A DNA stretch of 64,000 nucleotides from Hyphomicrobiales bacterium (GTDB taxonomy: Bacteria > Pseudomonadota > Alphaproteobacteria > Rhizobiales > Rhizobiaceae), in NCBI GenBank assembly GCA_900473205.1, contig UCLB01000029.1, forward strand, positions 56,243 through 120,242. Direction: 5' to 3'. The translations under genes were made by a program, and so were the position numbers. Below are positions 27,406-36,884 of the stretch, in pieces. The stretch's first letter is position 1; every line of letters starts with the position of its first letter. Below the pieces are notes generated by a model. The model worked only from the letters and a program-made list of their open reading frames with translations. It did no database searches and was not told the DNA's origin.

Positions 27406-27804
27406 TTAGGGCGCCACAGCAACACTGCCAGCGGTTTGCACTGACAACCGTGGGTCAACTTTGTATTGCATCGATAATGACTTTGTGACTGACGCCGCTC
27501 GTTCAGAATGTTCATTTACGCATTGGTCAATGCGCTCTATCACCGATAAAATTCTGATATGAGGGAAACTGTGCTCGCAATACTGAGAAAGGTAAGATTC
27601 GCCAAGCTCGCTGCCGGGTGCCACATTATCGGTGAAGAGTAGCTCTACCATTAGCTCATGGTGATCAATGAGCGCTTTAGCATCCTCGAAATTCGATGCT
27701 TCAAAGACCCGGAAACCCGCTTTTTCAAGCTGGTCAGAAGCCTCACGTCGCGTCAGATTATCGTACACAGCCACGATCGCGTACGGTTTGCTATCGCTGC
27801 ACAT
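27406..27804 (-). CDS. Degenerate CheY-like receiver protein
   Basis: From ATG 27804 the product is 132 residues. It has the receiver pattern AIVAVYDN, then QLEKAGFRVFEASNFEDAKAL and LLFTDNVAPGS, where the Asp of FTDN sits at the phosphorylation position. The acidic pair after strand 1 is reduced to one Asp, and no Lys-Pro of the last strand is visible, so it may not be phosphorylated normally. The open frame to 27909 adds a non-family stretch. No kinase is adjacent. Confidence 0.6.
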   Translation of the reverse strand: MCSDSKPYAIVAVYDNLTRREASDQLEKAGFRVFEASNFEDAKALIDHHELMVELLFTDNVAPGSELGESYLSQYCEHSFPHIRILSVIERIDQCVNEHSERAASVTKSLSMQYKVDPRLSVQTAGSVAVAP

Positions 27805-27924
27805 AGACTTAACTCCACTTGATGCGAATTTACATTTCAACTCCTCCTCCACGTTGACGAAGAGTGATATGGGTGCCGGAGGACATGAGAAGTGGAAGGA
27901 CGGCTTCAATCCGCCCTAATTTTC

Positions 27925-28125
27925 TCACATAGAGCGATGCTCTGGCGAAAAGTGTCCACACCAGTCGTTGCTGGCAACCACCGGCCAAAGTCCGTGATCA
28001 TTAGCGTCTGGCTGAGTCACAGGTGGATTGAAGCGACAGAGCCCACCATCGTTGGTGCGCTGCCGCTCGGTACCATGGTCTTCAAAAAATGCGCAATCGT
28101 TGCAAGCTGCTTTATCGTTGTCCAT
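27925..28125 (-). CDS. Small cysteine-rich protein
   Basis: A 66-residue soluble protein from ATG 28125. It has CNDCAFFED near the start, GLCRFNPPV in the middle and WCGHF near the end. Four to five spaced cysteines suggest metal or iron-sulphur binding. Similar short proteins with a CxxC...C...P...CG pattern occur in rhizobia without a known role. An AGGAG-like sequence (minus strand, about 28132-28137) precedes the ATG, which supports the start over the open frame to 28233. Confidence 0.65.
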   Translation of the reverse strand: MDNDKAACNDCAFFEDHGTERQRTNDGGLCRFNPPVTQPDANDHGLWPVVASNDWCGHFSPEHRSM

Positions 28126-28549
28126 TACGGTTTCTCCTAAGCTTTCAGCGTGAAGCGAAATGGAAACGCACAAGCCAGAAAAAAGATCTGCATATGAGGA
28201 GTGATGTTCAATGAACTTTGAGATGCTTGTCACGACCGTTTGTAGATAATCGCGCTGAGGAGCAGCCGAAATTTGGCTGACAAGTCAAACCTTTCAAATT
28301 TGCGGGCGACCTTGTATTGTTCGCACGAAATGAGGTCCGATAAAGCGTCGCGTTGTATCAGTCCCAGTGGCCCTTGAAGCTAATTTCCGTCTGCGAACCT
28401 GCAGAACAGCACCTCCCACTTTAGACGCTACCTCACGCTTGGCCAGCTCTATATCGCTAAGGAGGGCACGTAAATGTGTGTCGCCAAAATGCAGGATTGG
28501 AGGTTCAGGAGACTATGGTCACACCTCGCAAAATCGCTCGAGTGGAAAG
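28126..28549. other. Intergenic region with one possible micro-ORF
   Basis: No large gene is supported. A 27-codon frame (28474-28557, plus strand) follows an unusually good GGAGGG sequence at about 28461-28466 and begins MCVAKMQDW. It overlaps the end of the minus-strand flavoprotein gene. It may be a small protein or chance. Confidence 0.25.
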
Positions 28550-30244
28550 TCAAGTAAGTTCGAAAGCAACACTCCTTACCGCTTTTGATATAGTTGGAGC
28601 ACGACGGCTTCGAGTAGGTCGAGTAACGTCAGCGGTGATTGATTGAGCAACGACTTTTCCAAGCTCTGCGGCACTTGTGATACCTTGTACAAAAGGTCGT
28701 TTGTGCAAAAGGTATGAAACCGCTGGGATGTACAGTCGCCTGACAGGCTTTGTTCCAGCGAGAAGCGGCCTGCAGTGCGCATCAACATCGATGCCGCCTG
28801 TGCGCCGTTGGTTTCCATAAGGCGTGACCGTTCGAGCCTGCGATACCAGGCCAGAACTTTGTAGCGATGGAAATGGCAAATCGTCGGCTGACATAGTCTT
28901 TTGCCCAGTGGCGTCGATAAATGTGTCGAACGCAAGCCTGTTGTTCTTGTATACGACCGTCGCGCCACGTTTGTTGCTGTCAGTCAAAATTTCCGACTGG
29001 TCGCCGATTGCGGTGATACTCAGCATTCCGGCCTTGCGTAACGCAAGCAGGCGCTCGATCGACAGATGCGGTACGGTAGCATAATCGTCGGCAAATATGC
29101 TTTTGAATGACTTGTTAAACCGGTTAAGATCCTCAGCTGTGAGATAATTGACAGCAGCCTCGATGATTTCATGAGTAATCAGGATAGCGTACCGCCATGG
29201 AACGGTGTGCTTTGCTGCGTAGTTGCGCTTGGCTTCGTCGAGGTTCGCTGCTGCCCATTCAAATGGATCGGATCTGTCACGCAATGCGTAGTAAGCTGAA
29301 GCAAAGGTGTCCACAGTGAGCTCTTCGAGCCCGATAAGCTGGGCATATTCAGGGTCAGCGAGCAACAGTTCTCGACGGAAAAGATCAAACACATCGTCTA
29401 ATAAACGACTGCCTCCTAACGCTACTCGAGCAGCTATCGCCTCCGCGGTACAGATTTGCGGATTGTCGTACGGGATCGGAAAGAAGAAATCTGCCTCAGG
29501 GAGTAGACCTTTTCGCGACATCATCGTCACCTCAAAGGTATCGTGACAACAGCCCATTTCGTAGTTTAGGCGACCATCGTTGTCGCGATTGAAGCGGCCA
29601 AACGCAGTTGCGATCGTCATTACTGCATCAATGGCACTGAGCGAAGTCCCTAGTATTCCGATTTTACCGCTCTTGATGGAGTGCAGGGCCGCCGCAGGCC
29701 AAGGTGCAGAAAAGTATCCAGGTGATGTTTCAGGTGATGTCGGGATGCTATGCCCTGTCGCAACCATTACATAATCGAAAAATTCTGACCTTGCCCCGGC
29801 TTCAGACCTTACAGAGAATTGGTTACCATTCAGCTCGATGTCGGTGACTTGGCAGCACTCGTTTACCGTGATCGTATGGTTCGCCTTTTTTCCCAGTGCA
29901 ATAATCATCGCAAATTGTGAACGGAAATAGTCACCGATCACGACACGCGGGTAGAATGCACGATCAGATATGTCATCACGCACTATTTCATGTTCTGAGA
30001 GGTATTTCTTAGACTGGGAAAGTAGCCACGCCACAAGTGTTTCGGGGAGATGAGGAATTTCGATGCTCGGAATGTTCGACAGCATCGCTGGGTCATTAAT
30101 GCCCCGCTGGTACGGTGTACCCTTCCCTGCAATCTCTGAAGCTTCGAAGATACAGATTGCGAGTGATGATTTGGACTTAACGAGATCTTGTAGGGCGTAC
30201 AAGGCCGTTGGGCCTGACCCGACGATCGCGACACGTTTACGCAT
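28550..30244 (-). CDS. FAD/NAD(P)-binding oxidoreductase-like protein
   Basis: A 564-residue protein beginning with the dinucleotide motif AIVGSGPTALYAL and the following GKGTPYQ. Later it has VMVATGHSIP and a second glycine-rich strand IGILGTSLSAIDAV. This is the FAD-NAD(P)-binding family (PF13454 type) that includes putative pyridine-nucleotide oxidoreductases; the substrate is unknown. The C-terminus ends in a basic, disordered tail. A perfect EcfG-type promoter lies 40-64 bases upstream, so the gene probably belongs to the general stress response. Confidence 0.82.
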   Translation of the reverse strand: MRKRVAIVGSGPTALYALQDLVKSKSSLAICIFEASEIAGKGTPYQRGINDPAMLSNIPSIEIPHLPETLVAWLLSQSKKYLSEHEIVRDDISDRAFYPRVVIGDYFRSQFAMIIALGKKANHTITVNECCQVTDIELNGNQFSVRSEAGARSEFFDYVMVATGHSIPTSPETSPGYFSAPWPAAALHSIKSGKIGILGTSLSAIDAVMTIATAFGRFNRDNDGRLNYEMGCCHDTFEVTMMSRKGLLPEADFFFPIPYDNPQICTAEAIAARVALGGSRLLDDVFDLFRRELLLADPEYAQLIGLEELTVDTFASAYYALRDRSDPFEWAAANLDEAKRNYAAKHTVPWRYAILITHEIIEAAVNYLTAEDLNRFNKSFKSIFADDYATVPHLSIERLLALRKAGMLSITAIGDQSEILTDSNKRGATVVYKNNRLAFDTFIDATGQKTMSADDLPFPSLQSSGLVSQARTVTPYGNQRRTGGIDVDAHCRPLLAGTKPVRRLYIPAVSYLLHKRPFVQGITSAAELGKVVAQSITADVTRPTRSRRAPTISKAVRSVAFELT

Positions 30245-30283
30245 TTAGAACTCCAGCAGCACGGGACGCGCTACACGGTACCA

Positions 30284-30308
30284 AACGGTTTTCGCGTGAC
30301 CGTGTTCC
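30284..30308 (-). promoter_or_regulatory. EcfG-type general stress promoter for the flavoprotein gene
   Basis: On the minus strand GGAAC (30308-30304) is separated by exactly 16 bases from CGTT (30287-30284), a perfect match to the alphaproteobacterial EcfG sigma-factor consensus. The predicted transcript starts about 33 bases before ATG 30244. Confidence 0.7.
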
Positions 30309-30421
30309 AACGGAACAGCTAGCAATTTATTATTCAGGTACCACTATCGACATCATCGGTAGAAGTATTTGTATAGCGGCGTCATAAGGAAAACGGAAAA
30401 CCTGATGCAGACACCGATAAG

Positions 30422-30673
30422 GTGCCGTACAGCCAAGTGCACATACCTTCACCCCACGATGGTTTTCTCTTCAAAGACGCGTCGATGCTCATGGTAAGTG
30501 GTGAGGCCGGTCTGATCGACGTTCGGTCGCGTCTTCAAAAATCACTTAGTGCTTTTTCCATAAAAGGAAATGAGTCGTTCCGACGCCTTGCGCGAAGCCA
30601 AGCAAATCCCGCTCTCAACCATGCGGAATTGACGATGACACTACAGGATGATTGCGAGAAGCTAAGAGGCTGA
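30422..30673 (+). CDS. Hypothetical small protein
   Basis: An 83-codon frame from GTG 30422 (or 62 codons from ATG 30488). The product is soluble and helical with no motif that I recognise. There is no clear Shine-Dalgarno sequence. Kept only because nothing overlaps it and the composition is protein-like. Confidence 0.3.
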   Translation: MPYSQVHIPSPHDGFLFKDASMLMVSGEAGLIDVRSRLQKSLSAFSIKGNESFRRLARSQANPALNHAELTMTLQDDCEKLRG

Positions 30674-31794
30674 GACGGAAAGTTTCTTCTTGGGAATTTA
30701 CTTGCGTTCGTGCCGGACGTACGCGGAAAAGCGGGCGTTGTGGCTGCCGTCCTTAGCTTATGTCAGAGAGGTGACGACACTGGTGCCTGCAGTCCGGCTT
30801 ACGATCCTGACGGCGCTTAAATAGAAGGAGGAAAGTTAGAATGGTTTCCGCCGGCACGTCGCGATCCAAAGCTCGATACCGCTCGATGCGGTGGATTGGT
30901 GTTCGGATATCGCCAGTGCCGCGAATGTCACATATCAACCATATTTGTGTTCCTCTTATGTTCCGGCACCTACTCGCGCGCAAAACTTCGGCGTGCTCTA
31001 CATGGAACGGGAATGATCGACCAATCGACTATCAAATTTCTGTCGGAAGCTTCCGGCAACCTCGGTGTCAATTGGATTGCCGACAACAAGCTTCAAATCG
31101 ATTGCGCACGGCGCAATCTGCTTGAGTTTACTTCGCAACTGGTCGCGAGGGCAAGTTTGGTAGACCCTCGTATCGCGGAAGCAAACATGGATCCGAGAAA
31201 GTGTTTGGCCAGAGCGCCGATTTCAAGTGGGATAGGGATGATAGCTGTGCGCGTTTCGCTATCGAAGAACGCCGCTGCAAGCTACTTCATGCAGATTTCG
31301 CCTAACTGTTCTTACAGCGGGGGGGCGCTTTGTCGCCTCCACCGCGCCTCGCTCGCATTTTGAGGCAAACGATCGCAAGTCAAACTGGGAAATGGCGCAC
31401 CATTGTTGAAGGTCCGCTGTTTCAGAAATATTTCCCAAACGGTTTGACAAGCGGCCATAGTATCAGTGGAAAAGGGTACGTCAAAAACCAAGATGCGCTC
31501 GATTTCTTCAACCTCAAGCATTTTGGCGCATGTCGCATCATTTCAGACGAGTTATTAATGTCGCCCAGTCTGATAGACGAAACTGTCAAATCCTTCGCAG
31601 CCGCCCATGCCTTGGTTGACTACATCAACCGCGCTACCACGAAGCTTCCTTAGGCTTAAGAACCCTACGGCTCTTTCACGCACGCTCATTGACCCATAGC
31701 TTATCTACACAGGCCCGGCGGTTCGCGATTATCCTCGCAAACGCGAAGGGCGTGCTCGCTCCCGGAGCTGAGCTCGTGGACGGGGATCATTGCG
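30674..31794. other. Region without a confident gene, possibly decayed
   Basis: About 1.1 kb holds short plus-strand frames. 31014-31363 begins MIDQSTIKFLSEASGN, and 31330-31653 contains GKWRTIVEGPLFQKYFP. Both look somewhat like protein, but neither has a good start or a recognised domain. They may be remnants of one or two decayed genes. Confidence 0.35.
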
Positions 31795-33279
31795 TCATAG
31801 TTCGACGTCTTGAACCCAGACACTGACGCTCCCGCCGTTTGTCGGGAACGTCGCTTTGCCGTCGTCACCCACTGTGATCTTAGCTTGGTGGTGGCCAAGC
31901 ACGTCGACGTAAGCCTTGCCGGCATGATCCGTTCCAATGTCTGCGAGCTTCTCCCCGGCCTCGTCGTTCGACATGACGACGACGCAGCCGGGCGATCCGT
32001 CTGTGCCGTGACGAATGAAGCCGATGCAATGTGGGTCGTCGAACAGGTCAGTTTGCGGCCCATTTGCGAAACGTTTGCGGGCGTCGATAAGTGCCGGCAG
32101 GCACCCAATCGCCGGCATGTCGACTGCGCGATGTACGCCGTCCTTGTCATCCGTATAGCTCGCGCCATAAAGGTCCGGATAGAAGACGCAAGGAACACCT
32201 TGTTGGCGCAGCAGGATAAGCGCATATGCCAACGGCTTGAACCAGGGATCGACGGCGGCTTCGAGTGATTGGAGCGGCTGCGTGTCGTGGTTGTCAACAA
32301 TGGTGACAGCATGATCGGGGTGCACGGAGACGAGCGATCCGTCGAAGATCGTCCGCATGTCGAAATCGCCACCCGCCTTTGACGCCTCGTGGAAACGGTG
32401 GTGCAGCGCCACGTCGAAGACGGTCAGTTGGTGATCGACGAGGTCTAAATAGCTCTTCAGCGTTCCCATGTCCGGATGCCAGTATTCGGCAACCACGAAC
32501 AAGTCTTCCTTGACGGTCTGGCGCATATGGCCGACCCAGTCGCGGAAGAACCAGGCCGGAATGTGCTTTGCTGCGTCGAGGCGAAAACCATCGACACGTA
32601 CCTGATCTGACAGCCAGCGACCCCAGTATTTCAGTTCTTCGTAGACAGCGTTGTTGCGAAACTCGACATCGGCACCCATCAGATAATCGAAGTTGCCGAG
32701 CTCCTTATCGACCTCGTCATTCCATTCGCCGTCGCCATACTCACTGACCAGTCGGAATACGCCTGTCTCGTCAGGGCTTTCGATGACGTCGACGCCGCTG
32801 AAGCATTTTTGGTCCCAGACGAATTGTGAATGCGCGCCGCCGCGGCCGGGGAAGGTAAAACGGGTATAGGCCAGAGCCCCGAACGCATCGTCCTCCATCC
32901 GGTTGCGGTCGTCCGGGTTGACACGACGTACGTGGACGGTTTCCTTCTCGTCTGCGCCCATCTTATGATTGAACACGACGTCGTGTATCACACCGATACT
33001 GTTCTCGTTCAGTACCCGACAGGCATGTTCGAGCGCGGTCTTGTCGCCATACTTGGTCGCTACCGTGCCCTTCTGCTCGAACTCGCCAAGGTCGAACAAG
33101 TCGTAGGTGTCGTAGCCAACGGAGAATCCACCAGCGGAACCTTTGTAAGCTGGGGGAAGCCATACATCCGTTATGCCCATGCTCGCCAGGTTCTCAGCCT
33201 TTTCGGCTATCTCCTTCCATAACCCACCTCCGTCTTGCGTATACCAGTGGAAAAATTGCAGGAGCGTGCGTTGCGACAT
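31795..33279 (-). CDS. Cytoplasmic alpha-amylase (GH13)
   Basis: From ATG 33279 (GAGG upstream) the protein is 494 residues, the usual length of cytoplasmic AmyA/AmyS-type alpha-amylases, and has no signal peptide. The GH13 regions are in order: DVVFNH, then GFRLDAAKH with the nucleophile Asp, VAEYW with the acid Glu, and IVDNHDTQPL with the third Asp. It hydrolyses alpha-1,4-glucans such as glycogen or maltodextrin. The open frame runs on to 33630, but that extra part overlaps the divergent lactonase gene and is not family-like. A GH15 remnant lies 2 kb away, so this may once have been a larger glucan-use or stress cluster. Confidence 0.92.
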   Translation of the reverse strand: MSQRTLLQFFHWYTQDGGGLWKEIAEKAENLASMGITDVWLPPAYKGSAGGFSVGYDTYDLFDLGEFEQKGTVATKYGDKTALEHACRVLNENSIGVIHDVVFNHKMGADEKETVHVRRVNPDDRNRMEDDAFGALAYTRFTFPGRGGAHSQFVWDQKCFSGVDVIESPDETGVFRLVSEYGDGEWNDEVDKELGNFDYLMGADVEFRNNAVYEELKYWGRWLSDQVRVDGFRLDAAKHIPAWFFRDWVGHMRQTVKEDLFVVAEYWHPDMGTLKSYLDLVDHQLTVFDVALHHRFHEASKAGGDFDMRTIFDGSLVSVHPDHAVTIVDNHDTQPLQSLEAAVDPWFKPLAYALILLRQQGVPCVFYPDLYGASYTDDKDGVHRAVDMPAIGCLPALIDARKRFANGPQTDLFDDPHCIGFIRHGTDGSPGCVVVMSNDEAGEKLADIGTDHAGKAYVDVLGHHQAKITVGDDGKATFPTNGGSVSVWVQDVEL

Positions 33280-33465
33280 GGTGAACCTCGTTGACGTGGC
33301 GGCGATTAACGGGGTGGAACGACATTGGTTTCGTGAAGCCCACTGCAAGGTGCTTTTATTTTCGTCGCGTTTGTCCCTTTCCTGATCCCGTGCGTTTGAC
33401 GGAGATAACAACGAGTTGAAGTTATGAGTTCGCCCGTCTGCTTCCGTCGAAAAGGAAATTACAAA

Positions 33466-34326
33466 ATGACCGTGCAAATTACCAACATACTCGCGGAGCC
33501 AATGGGCCTTGACCTTCCGTTGAGCGAGCTCGGCGAAGGCGCGTATTATCATCATGCGACCGACCGGCTGTTCTGGGTCGATATCGAGGGCAAAACGATC
33601 CACGTTCTCGACGTCATTTCCAAAGTGCATTCGAGCTGGACGCTAAGAAAAAAGGTTACTCTCGCTGTTCCGAAAGAGGGGCAGTTGTTGCTGTGCCTCG
33701 AAGACGGTGTTTACGTTTACGACCCCCAGCTTGGGCAGGAGACCGCGATCGCCACGCTCGACTTACCACGCGATCATCGCCTTAACGATGGCAAGGTTTC
33801 GCCAGAGGGACGTCTGTGGGTTGGTACGATCGATACGTCCGACGAACCATCAGAGACTGCCGGACTATTTGTACTCGACGAGAACGCCCTGAAGCTGGTC
33901 GAGAGCGGCTATGAGAACGCAAACGGCAAGGCCTGGAGCCCTGACGGGACACTCATGTACCATGCCGACACTGCGCGCTCGACAATATGGCAATATGACT
34001 ATGATACTCAATCGGGGAAACTTTCGAGCAAGCGCGAGTTTGTCAAAGTCGATAGTGGCAATCCTGACGGCCTCTGCGTCGACGACAATGGGCGGATCTA
34101 TGCCGCAATCTACGGAGGCGCACGCATCGACGTGTTCGAGCCGGACGGCCAAAAAATAGCTCAGGTTGGTGTACCCGCTCCAAATCCTACGAGCTGCACC
34201 TTTGCGCCCGGCAAGCCAAGCGTGCTCTACATCACCACTGCATATGACGGGATGGACGAAGATGAGCGCAAAAAATATCCGTTAGCAGGCGCTATATTAA
34301 GCGCGAAGCTTTCGGCGCTCTCTTGA
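33466..34326 (+). CDS. SMP-30/gluconolactonase-family protein
   Basis: From ATG 33466 (AAGGA upstream) the product is 286 residues with the six-bladed propeller features of the family: the GEGAYYHHATDRLFWVDIEG opening, DHRLNDGKVSPEGRLWVGT, ANGKAWSPDG, and the metal-ligand motif NPDGLCVDDNG. These enzymes hydrolyse sugar lactones such as gluconolactone or arabinonolactone. It is divergent from the amylase gene and convergent with the stress SDR, with which it shares a terminator. An upstream start at 33424 is open but lacks a ribosome-binding site. Confidence 0.9.
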   Translation: MTVQITNILAEPMGLDLPLSELGEGAYYHHATDRLFWVDIEGKTIHVLDVISKVHSSWTLRKKVTLAVPKEGQLLLCLEDGVYVYDPQLGQETAIATLDLPRDHRLNDGKVSPEGRLWVGTIDTSDEPSETAGLFVLDENALKLVESGYENANGKAWSPDGTLMYHADTARSTIWQYDYDTQSGKLSSKREFVKVDSGNPDGLCVDDNGRIYAAIYGGARIDVFEPDGQKIAQVGVPAPNPTSCTFAPGKPSVLYITTAYDGMDEDERKKYPLAGAILSAKLSALS

Positions 34327-34333
34327 TGAGAAA

Positions 34334-34353
34334 GGGCGGCCTTTCGGCCGCCC
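34334..34353. terminator. Bidirectional terminator
   Basis: GGGCGGCC-TTTC-GGCCGCCC forms a perfect 8-bp stem between the convergent stops at 34326 and 34362. On the minus strand it is followed by TTTCTC. Confidence 0.8.
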
Positions 34354-34361
34354 TTAGAGTC

Positions 34362-35255
34362 TTATGCGATACCGTCGCCGCCGGTTGCACCGAACACTTC
34401 GCCTGTCAGATAGCTGCCTTCTTGACTGGCCAAGAGAACGTAGAGCGGGGCAATCTCGACTGGCTGGCCTGGACGGCCGAACAAGGTCTGCTCACCAAAC
34501 TTGGTGACTTTCTCTTGCGGCTGGCCGCCAGACGACTGCAACGCGGTCCAGAACGGACCGGGCGCAACGACGTTGGCACGAATGCCCTTTTCTATCAGTT
34601 GTGCTGCCAGCGCTTTGGTATAAGCGACAATGCCGGCTTTCGTCGTTGCGTAGTCGAGCAAGATCGCCGATGGATCATACGCCTGGATGGATGCAGTCGT
34701 GATGATCGCGGCACCTGAGGGAAGATGTACGACCGCTTCCTGAGAAATCCAGTGCATTGCGTAAAGGTTGGTCTTCAGCGTCTTATCGAAATCGTCGGAG
34801 GTAACCTTCGAGATATCCTCGCGATGCTGTTGACGGCCAGCGTTGATGACCAGGATATCAAGACCGCCAAGGGCATCGACAGCCTTACGAACGAGTTCGC
34901 GGCTCCATGTCTCATCGGTGATGTCGCCGGGAAGAGCGACAGCCTTGCGGCCTTCCGCTTCGATTAGAGCAATAACTTCTTTAGCGTCGCTTTCCTCGCT
35001 ACCGAGGTAGGAGATCGCGACGTCTGCACCTTCGCGAGCATAGGCGATAGCCGCGGCGCGCCCAATCCCGCTGTCGCCGCCCGTGATGAGCGCCTTGCGG
35101 CCAGTCAACTTGCCGGCACCTCTGTAGCTCGTCTCACCATGGTCCGGCTTCGGGTCCATGTCAGCGGCGAGACCAGGTATCGGCTGCGGCTGTTCAGGGT
35201 ATGGCGGCTTCGGGTACTGGTGGCGCGGGTCTTGCATGGTTAGCCGACCAGTCAT
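34362..35255 (-). CDS. Stress-type SDR oxidoreductase (YhdF/GS39-like)
   Basis: From ATG 35255 (AGGAG upstream) the protein is 297 residues. A proline-rich N-terminal tail (residues about 8-45, [16 protein letters not shown]) precedes the SDR fold with [20 protein letters not shown] and the DYATTK catalytic pair. This is the layout of the general-stress 39/YhdF group, often induced by osmotic or oxidative stress. Just upstream on the same strand lies a GH15 C-terminal remnant, so the gene may once have been in a longer operon. Confidence 0.9.
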   Translation of the reverse strand: MTGRLTMQDPRHQYPKPPYPEQPQPIPGLAADMDPKPDHGETSYRGAGKLTGRKALITGGDSGIGRAAAIAYAREGADVAISYLGSEESDAKEVIALIEAEGRKAVALPGDITDETWSRELVRKAVDALGGLDILVINAGRQQHREDISKVTSDDFDKTLKTNLYAMHWISQEAVVHLPSGAAIITTASIQAYDPSAILLDYATTKAGIVAYTKALAAQLIEKGIRANVVAPGPFWTALQSSGGQPQEKVTKFGEQTLFGRPGQPVEIAPLYVLLASQEGSYLTGEVFGATGGDGIA

Positions 35256-35279
35256 TTTTTTCTCCTTGGTGATCTTTTT

Positions 35280-35450
35280 GCATTTCGTGATTTGTGTCCG
35301 CCGCAAATTCTTTGTGCAGTACCGAGAGCGTCATCAGGTGGGCAAGGTGCGTCAACCCTTGCGGAAGGTTACCGAGGAAGCCGCCGGTATATGGATCAAT
35401 CATTTCCGAGAAAATGCCGACACTGGCCTTCAACGCGTCGTTTACCATCA
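35280..35450 (-). pseudogene. C-terminal remnant of a glycoside hydrolase family 15-like protein
   Basis: In the minus frame, bases 35445-35335 encode FSEMIDPYTGGFLGN followed by LPQGLTHLAHL, the conserved end of GH15 glucoamylase/trehalase-like proteins. Nothing of the several-hundred-residue catalytic part precedes it: upstream (35451-35557) is only the intergenic stretch beside the DUF892 gene. The original gene was therefore largely deleted. Confidence 0.65.
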
Positions 35451-35510
35451 CGTTGGATGTTCGTGTTGTGAACACTGGTAGATTGAATCTATTTCCACAG
35501 AGCCCAAGGG

Positions 35511-35536
35511 GCTGGGCACCAGTAAGAGCGCCCAGC
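35511..35536. terminator. Probable terminator of the DUF892 gene
   Basis: GCTGGGC pairs with GCCCAGC across a 12-base loop just downstream of the DUF892 stop (35558, minus strand). No strong T-run follows on the minus strand, so the call is moderate. Confidence 0.45.
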
Positions 35537-35557
35537 ACCTGTTTTCAAATGAGCAGT

Positions 35558-36235
35558 TTACTCGTCGTCGTATTCCGCTGCAGCAGCGTTCACGGAGTCT
35601 TCTGCAAGTTCTGTGAGACTGGTGTCTGCAGCTTTCTCCTGAGCTAGAATTTCGTCGATGTGCTTTTTGGCTTCGTCCATGCCTAGAGCGTCTGCAAAGG
35701 CACTCATTGAGCCATAACGCGTGATCTCGTAGTGCTCGATCGCCTGGCAGCTGAAGATGATGGCCGCGTCGGCTGCTACACTTGAACCAAAGTCTTCCAG
35801 CAGGCTTTCGCTCTCCTCCAAGATCCCATCGATAGCATCACACTTTTCCGCTTTTGCGCGTTTGCCTAGAAGTTCGAAAATTGCTTCGAGCTTCTCGATC
35901 TGACCAGCAGTTTCTTCGCGGTGTGAGGTGAGAGCCTGAACAAGCTCGGGGTGATCCGCCGCCTTGATCATTTTCGGTAGAGACTTATAAATTTTCTTCT
36001 CAGCGTAATAGATATCACCAAGCGCGTGTTCAAATAGGTCGGAAAGACTTTTGTCATCCCTGGCAGAAGCTCGTGCGACCCTGCGGGAGGCGGACTTTGT
36101 TGCGACAGCCTGTGCGCGCTTTTTACGCGTCTCAGCATTTGCGGCCGTGCTTTTTGTGCCGGAAGCTCTCGCGGTCTTTTTCGCTAGAGTTTTTGAAGAC
36201 TTGTCATCCTTGGTCGCTTTTTCAGCAGTTGCCAT
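35558..36235 (-). CDS. DUF892 (YciE/YciF-like) ferritin-fold stress protein
   Basis: The 225-residue protein has a long Lys/Ala/Arg-rich N-terminal tail (residues 1-58), like those of histone-like proteins, followed by a DUF892 four-helix domain (SLSDLFEHALGDIYYAEKK at about 63-80, then HREETAGQIEKLE, CQAIEHYEITRYG and ILAQEKAAD). The Glu/His positions of the ferritin-like metal site are visible. The tail may bind DNA, which is inference. A perfect EcfG-type promoter lies 42-66 bases upstream, fitting the known stress induction of YciF-type proteins. Confidence 0.88.
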   Translation of the reverse strand: MATAEKATKDDKSSKTLAKKTARASGTKSTAANAETRKKRAQAVATKSASRRVARASARDDKSLSDLFEHALGDIYYAEKKIYKSLPKMIKAADHPELVQALTSHREETAGQIEKLEAIFELLGKRAKAEKCDAIDGILEESESLLEDFGSSVAADAAIIFSCQAIEHYEITRYGSMSAFADALGMDEAKKHIDEILAQEKAADTSLTELAEDSVNAAAAEYDDE

Positions 36236-36276
36236 ATCGTTTCTCCCTTGAGGCAGCCGTGTATTCGGCGACTGTG

Positions 36277-36301
36277 AACGAGCCTTGGAACCTTATGTTC
36301 C
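36277..36301 (-). promoter_or_regulatory. EcfG-type general stress promoter for the DUF892 gene
   Basis: On the minus strand GGAAC (36301-36297) and CGTT (36280-36277) are separated by exactly 16 bases. The transcript would start about 35 bases before ATG 36235. Confidence 0.75.
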
Positions 36302-36392
36302 AGCCCTCTAAAATAACTTCTCTGACCTTCATTTGAGATGCTGATACTCTTCTCAACGTCATCCCGATTGCTGAACTGCGATAACGATCCGG

Positions 36393-36665
36393 CTAGTTAT
36401 CGCACTTGGGACCGCCTATTCTGTAGGGGCCTTTCCGCTCCGGCATCACGAGCGACTTCCAGGTAAGGCTGATCTCTGATCGCGCATTCAAGGCATCGAC
36501 CGCTTCGTGGACAACCGGCATATATTTGCGCCACTCGAGCGGGGCGTCGTCATCTTTTGCAAGGCTTCGCGCCACTTCGCTTGGACAGGTTGTGGCCCCA
36601 GATCGACTTGTAACAAAGCCTAATATCGTGTCTTCAGCATTGGGTTTCGTATTTTCAAACGTCAT
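36393..36665 (-). CDS. DUF3253-family protein
   Basis: The 90-residue protein shows the family sequence CPSEVARSLA, then EWRKYMPVVHEAV and, at the end, GPYRIG. DUF3253 proteins are small winged-helix-like proteins of unknown function, often near stress genes. It lies on the minus strand between the DUF892 gene and the divergent LOV kinase. The start at 36665 has no strong ribosome-binding site. Confidence 0.82.
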   Translation of the reverse strand: MTFENTKPNAEDTILGFVTSRSGATTCPSEVARSLAKDDDAPLEWRKYMPVVHEAVDALNARSEISLTWKSLVMPERKGPYRIGGPKCDN

Positions 36666-36884
36666 TTATTTGTCTCGAACGCATGCGCATTCCGGAAACC
36701 CGACTGACTATGTGCAGGTCAGTGCGCGATAAATATTTCCGGATTGCAATTTTCAACCACGCCATTTGGAGTGACAACTTGCGCGCACTGGAGCGCGAAC
36801 GATGTCACTCCCGAGCGAAGCCACAACTTATCAGAAATCATAACCAACCTTGTCGTGACGTCAAATAATGACGAAGTTTCATAA

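Noticed and set aside
31701..32372. A 223-codon minus-strand ORF in the amylase gene
   Set aside because: It is an alternative frame over the amylase, whose GH13 motifs lie in the other frame.
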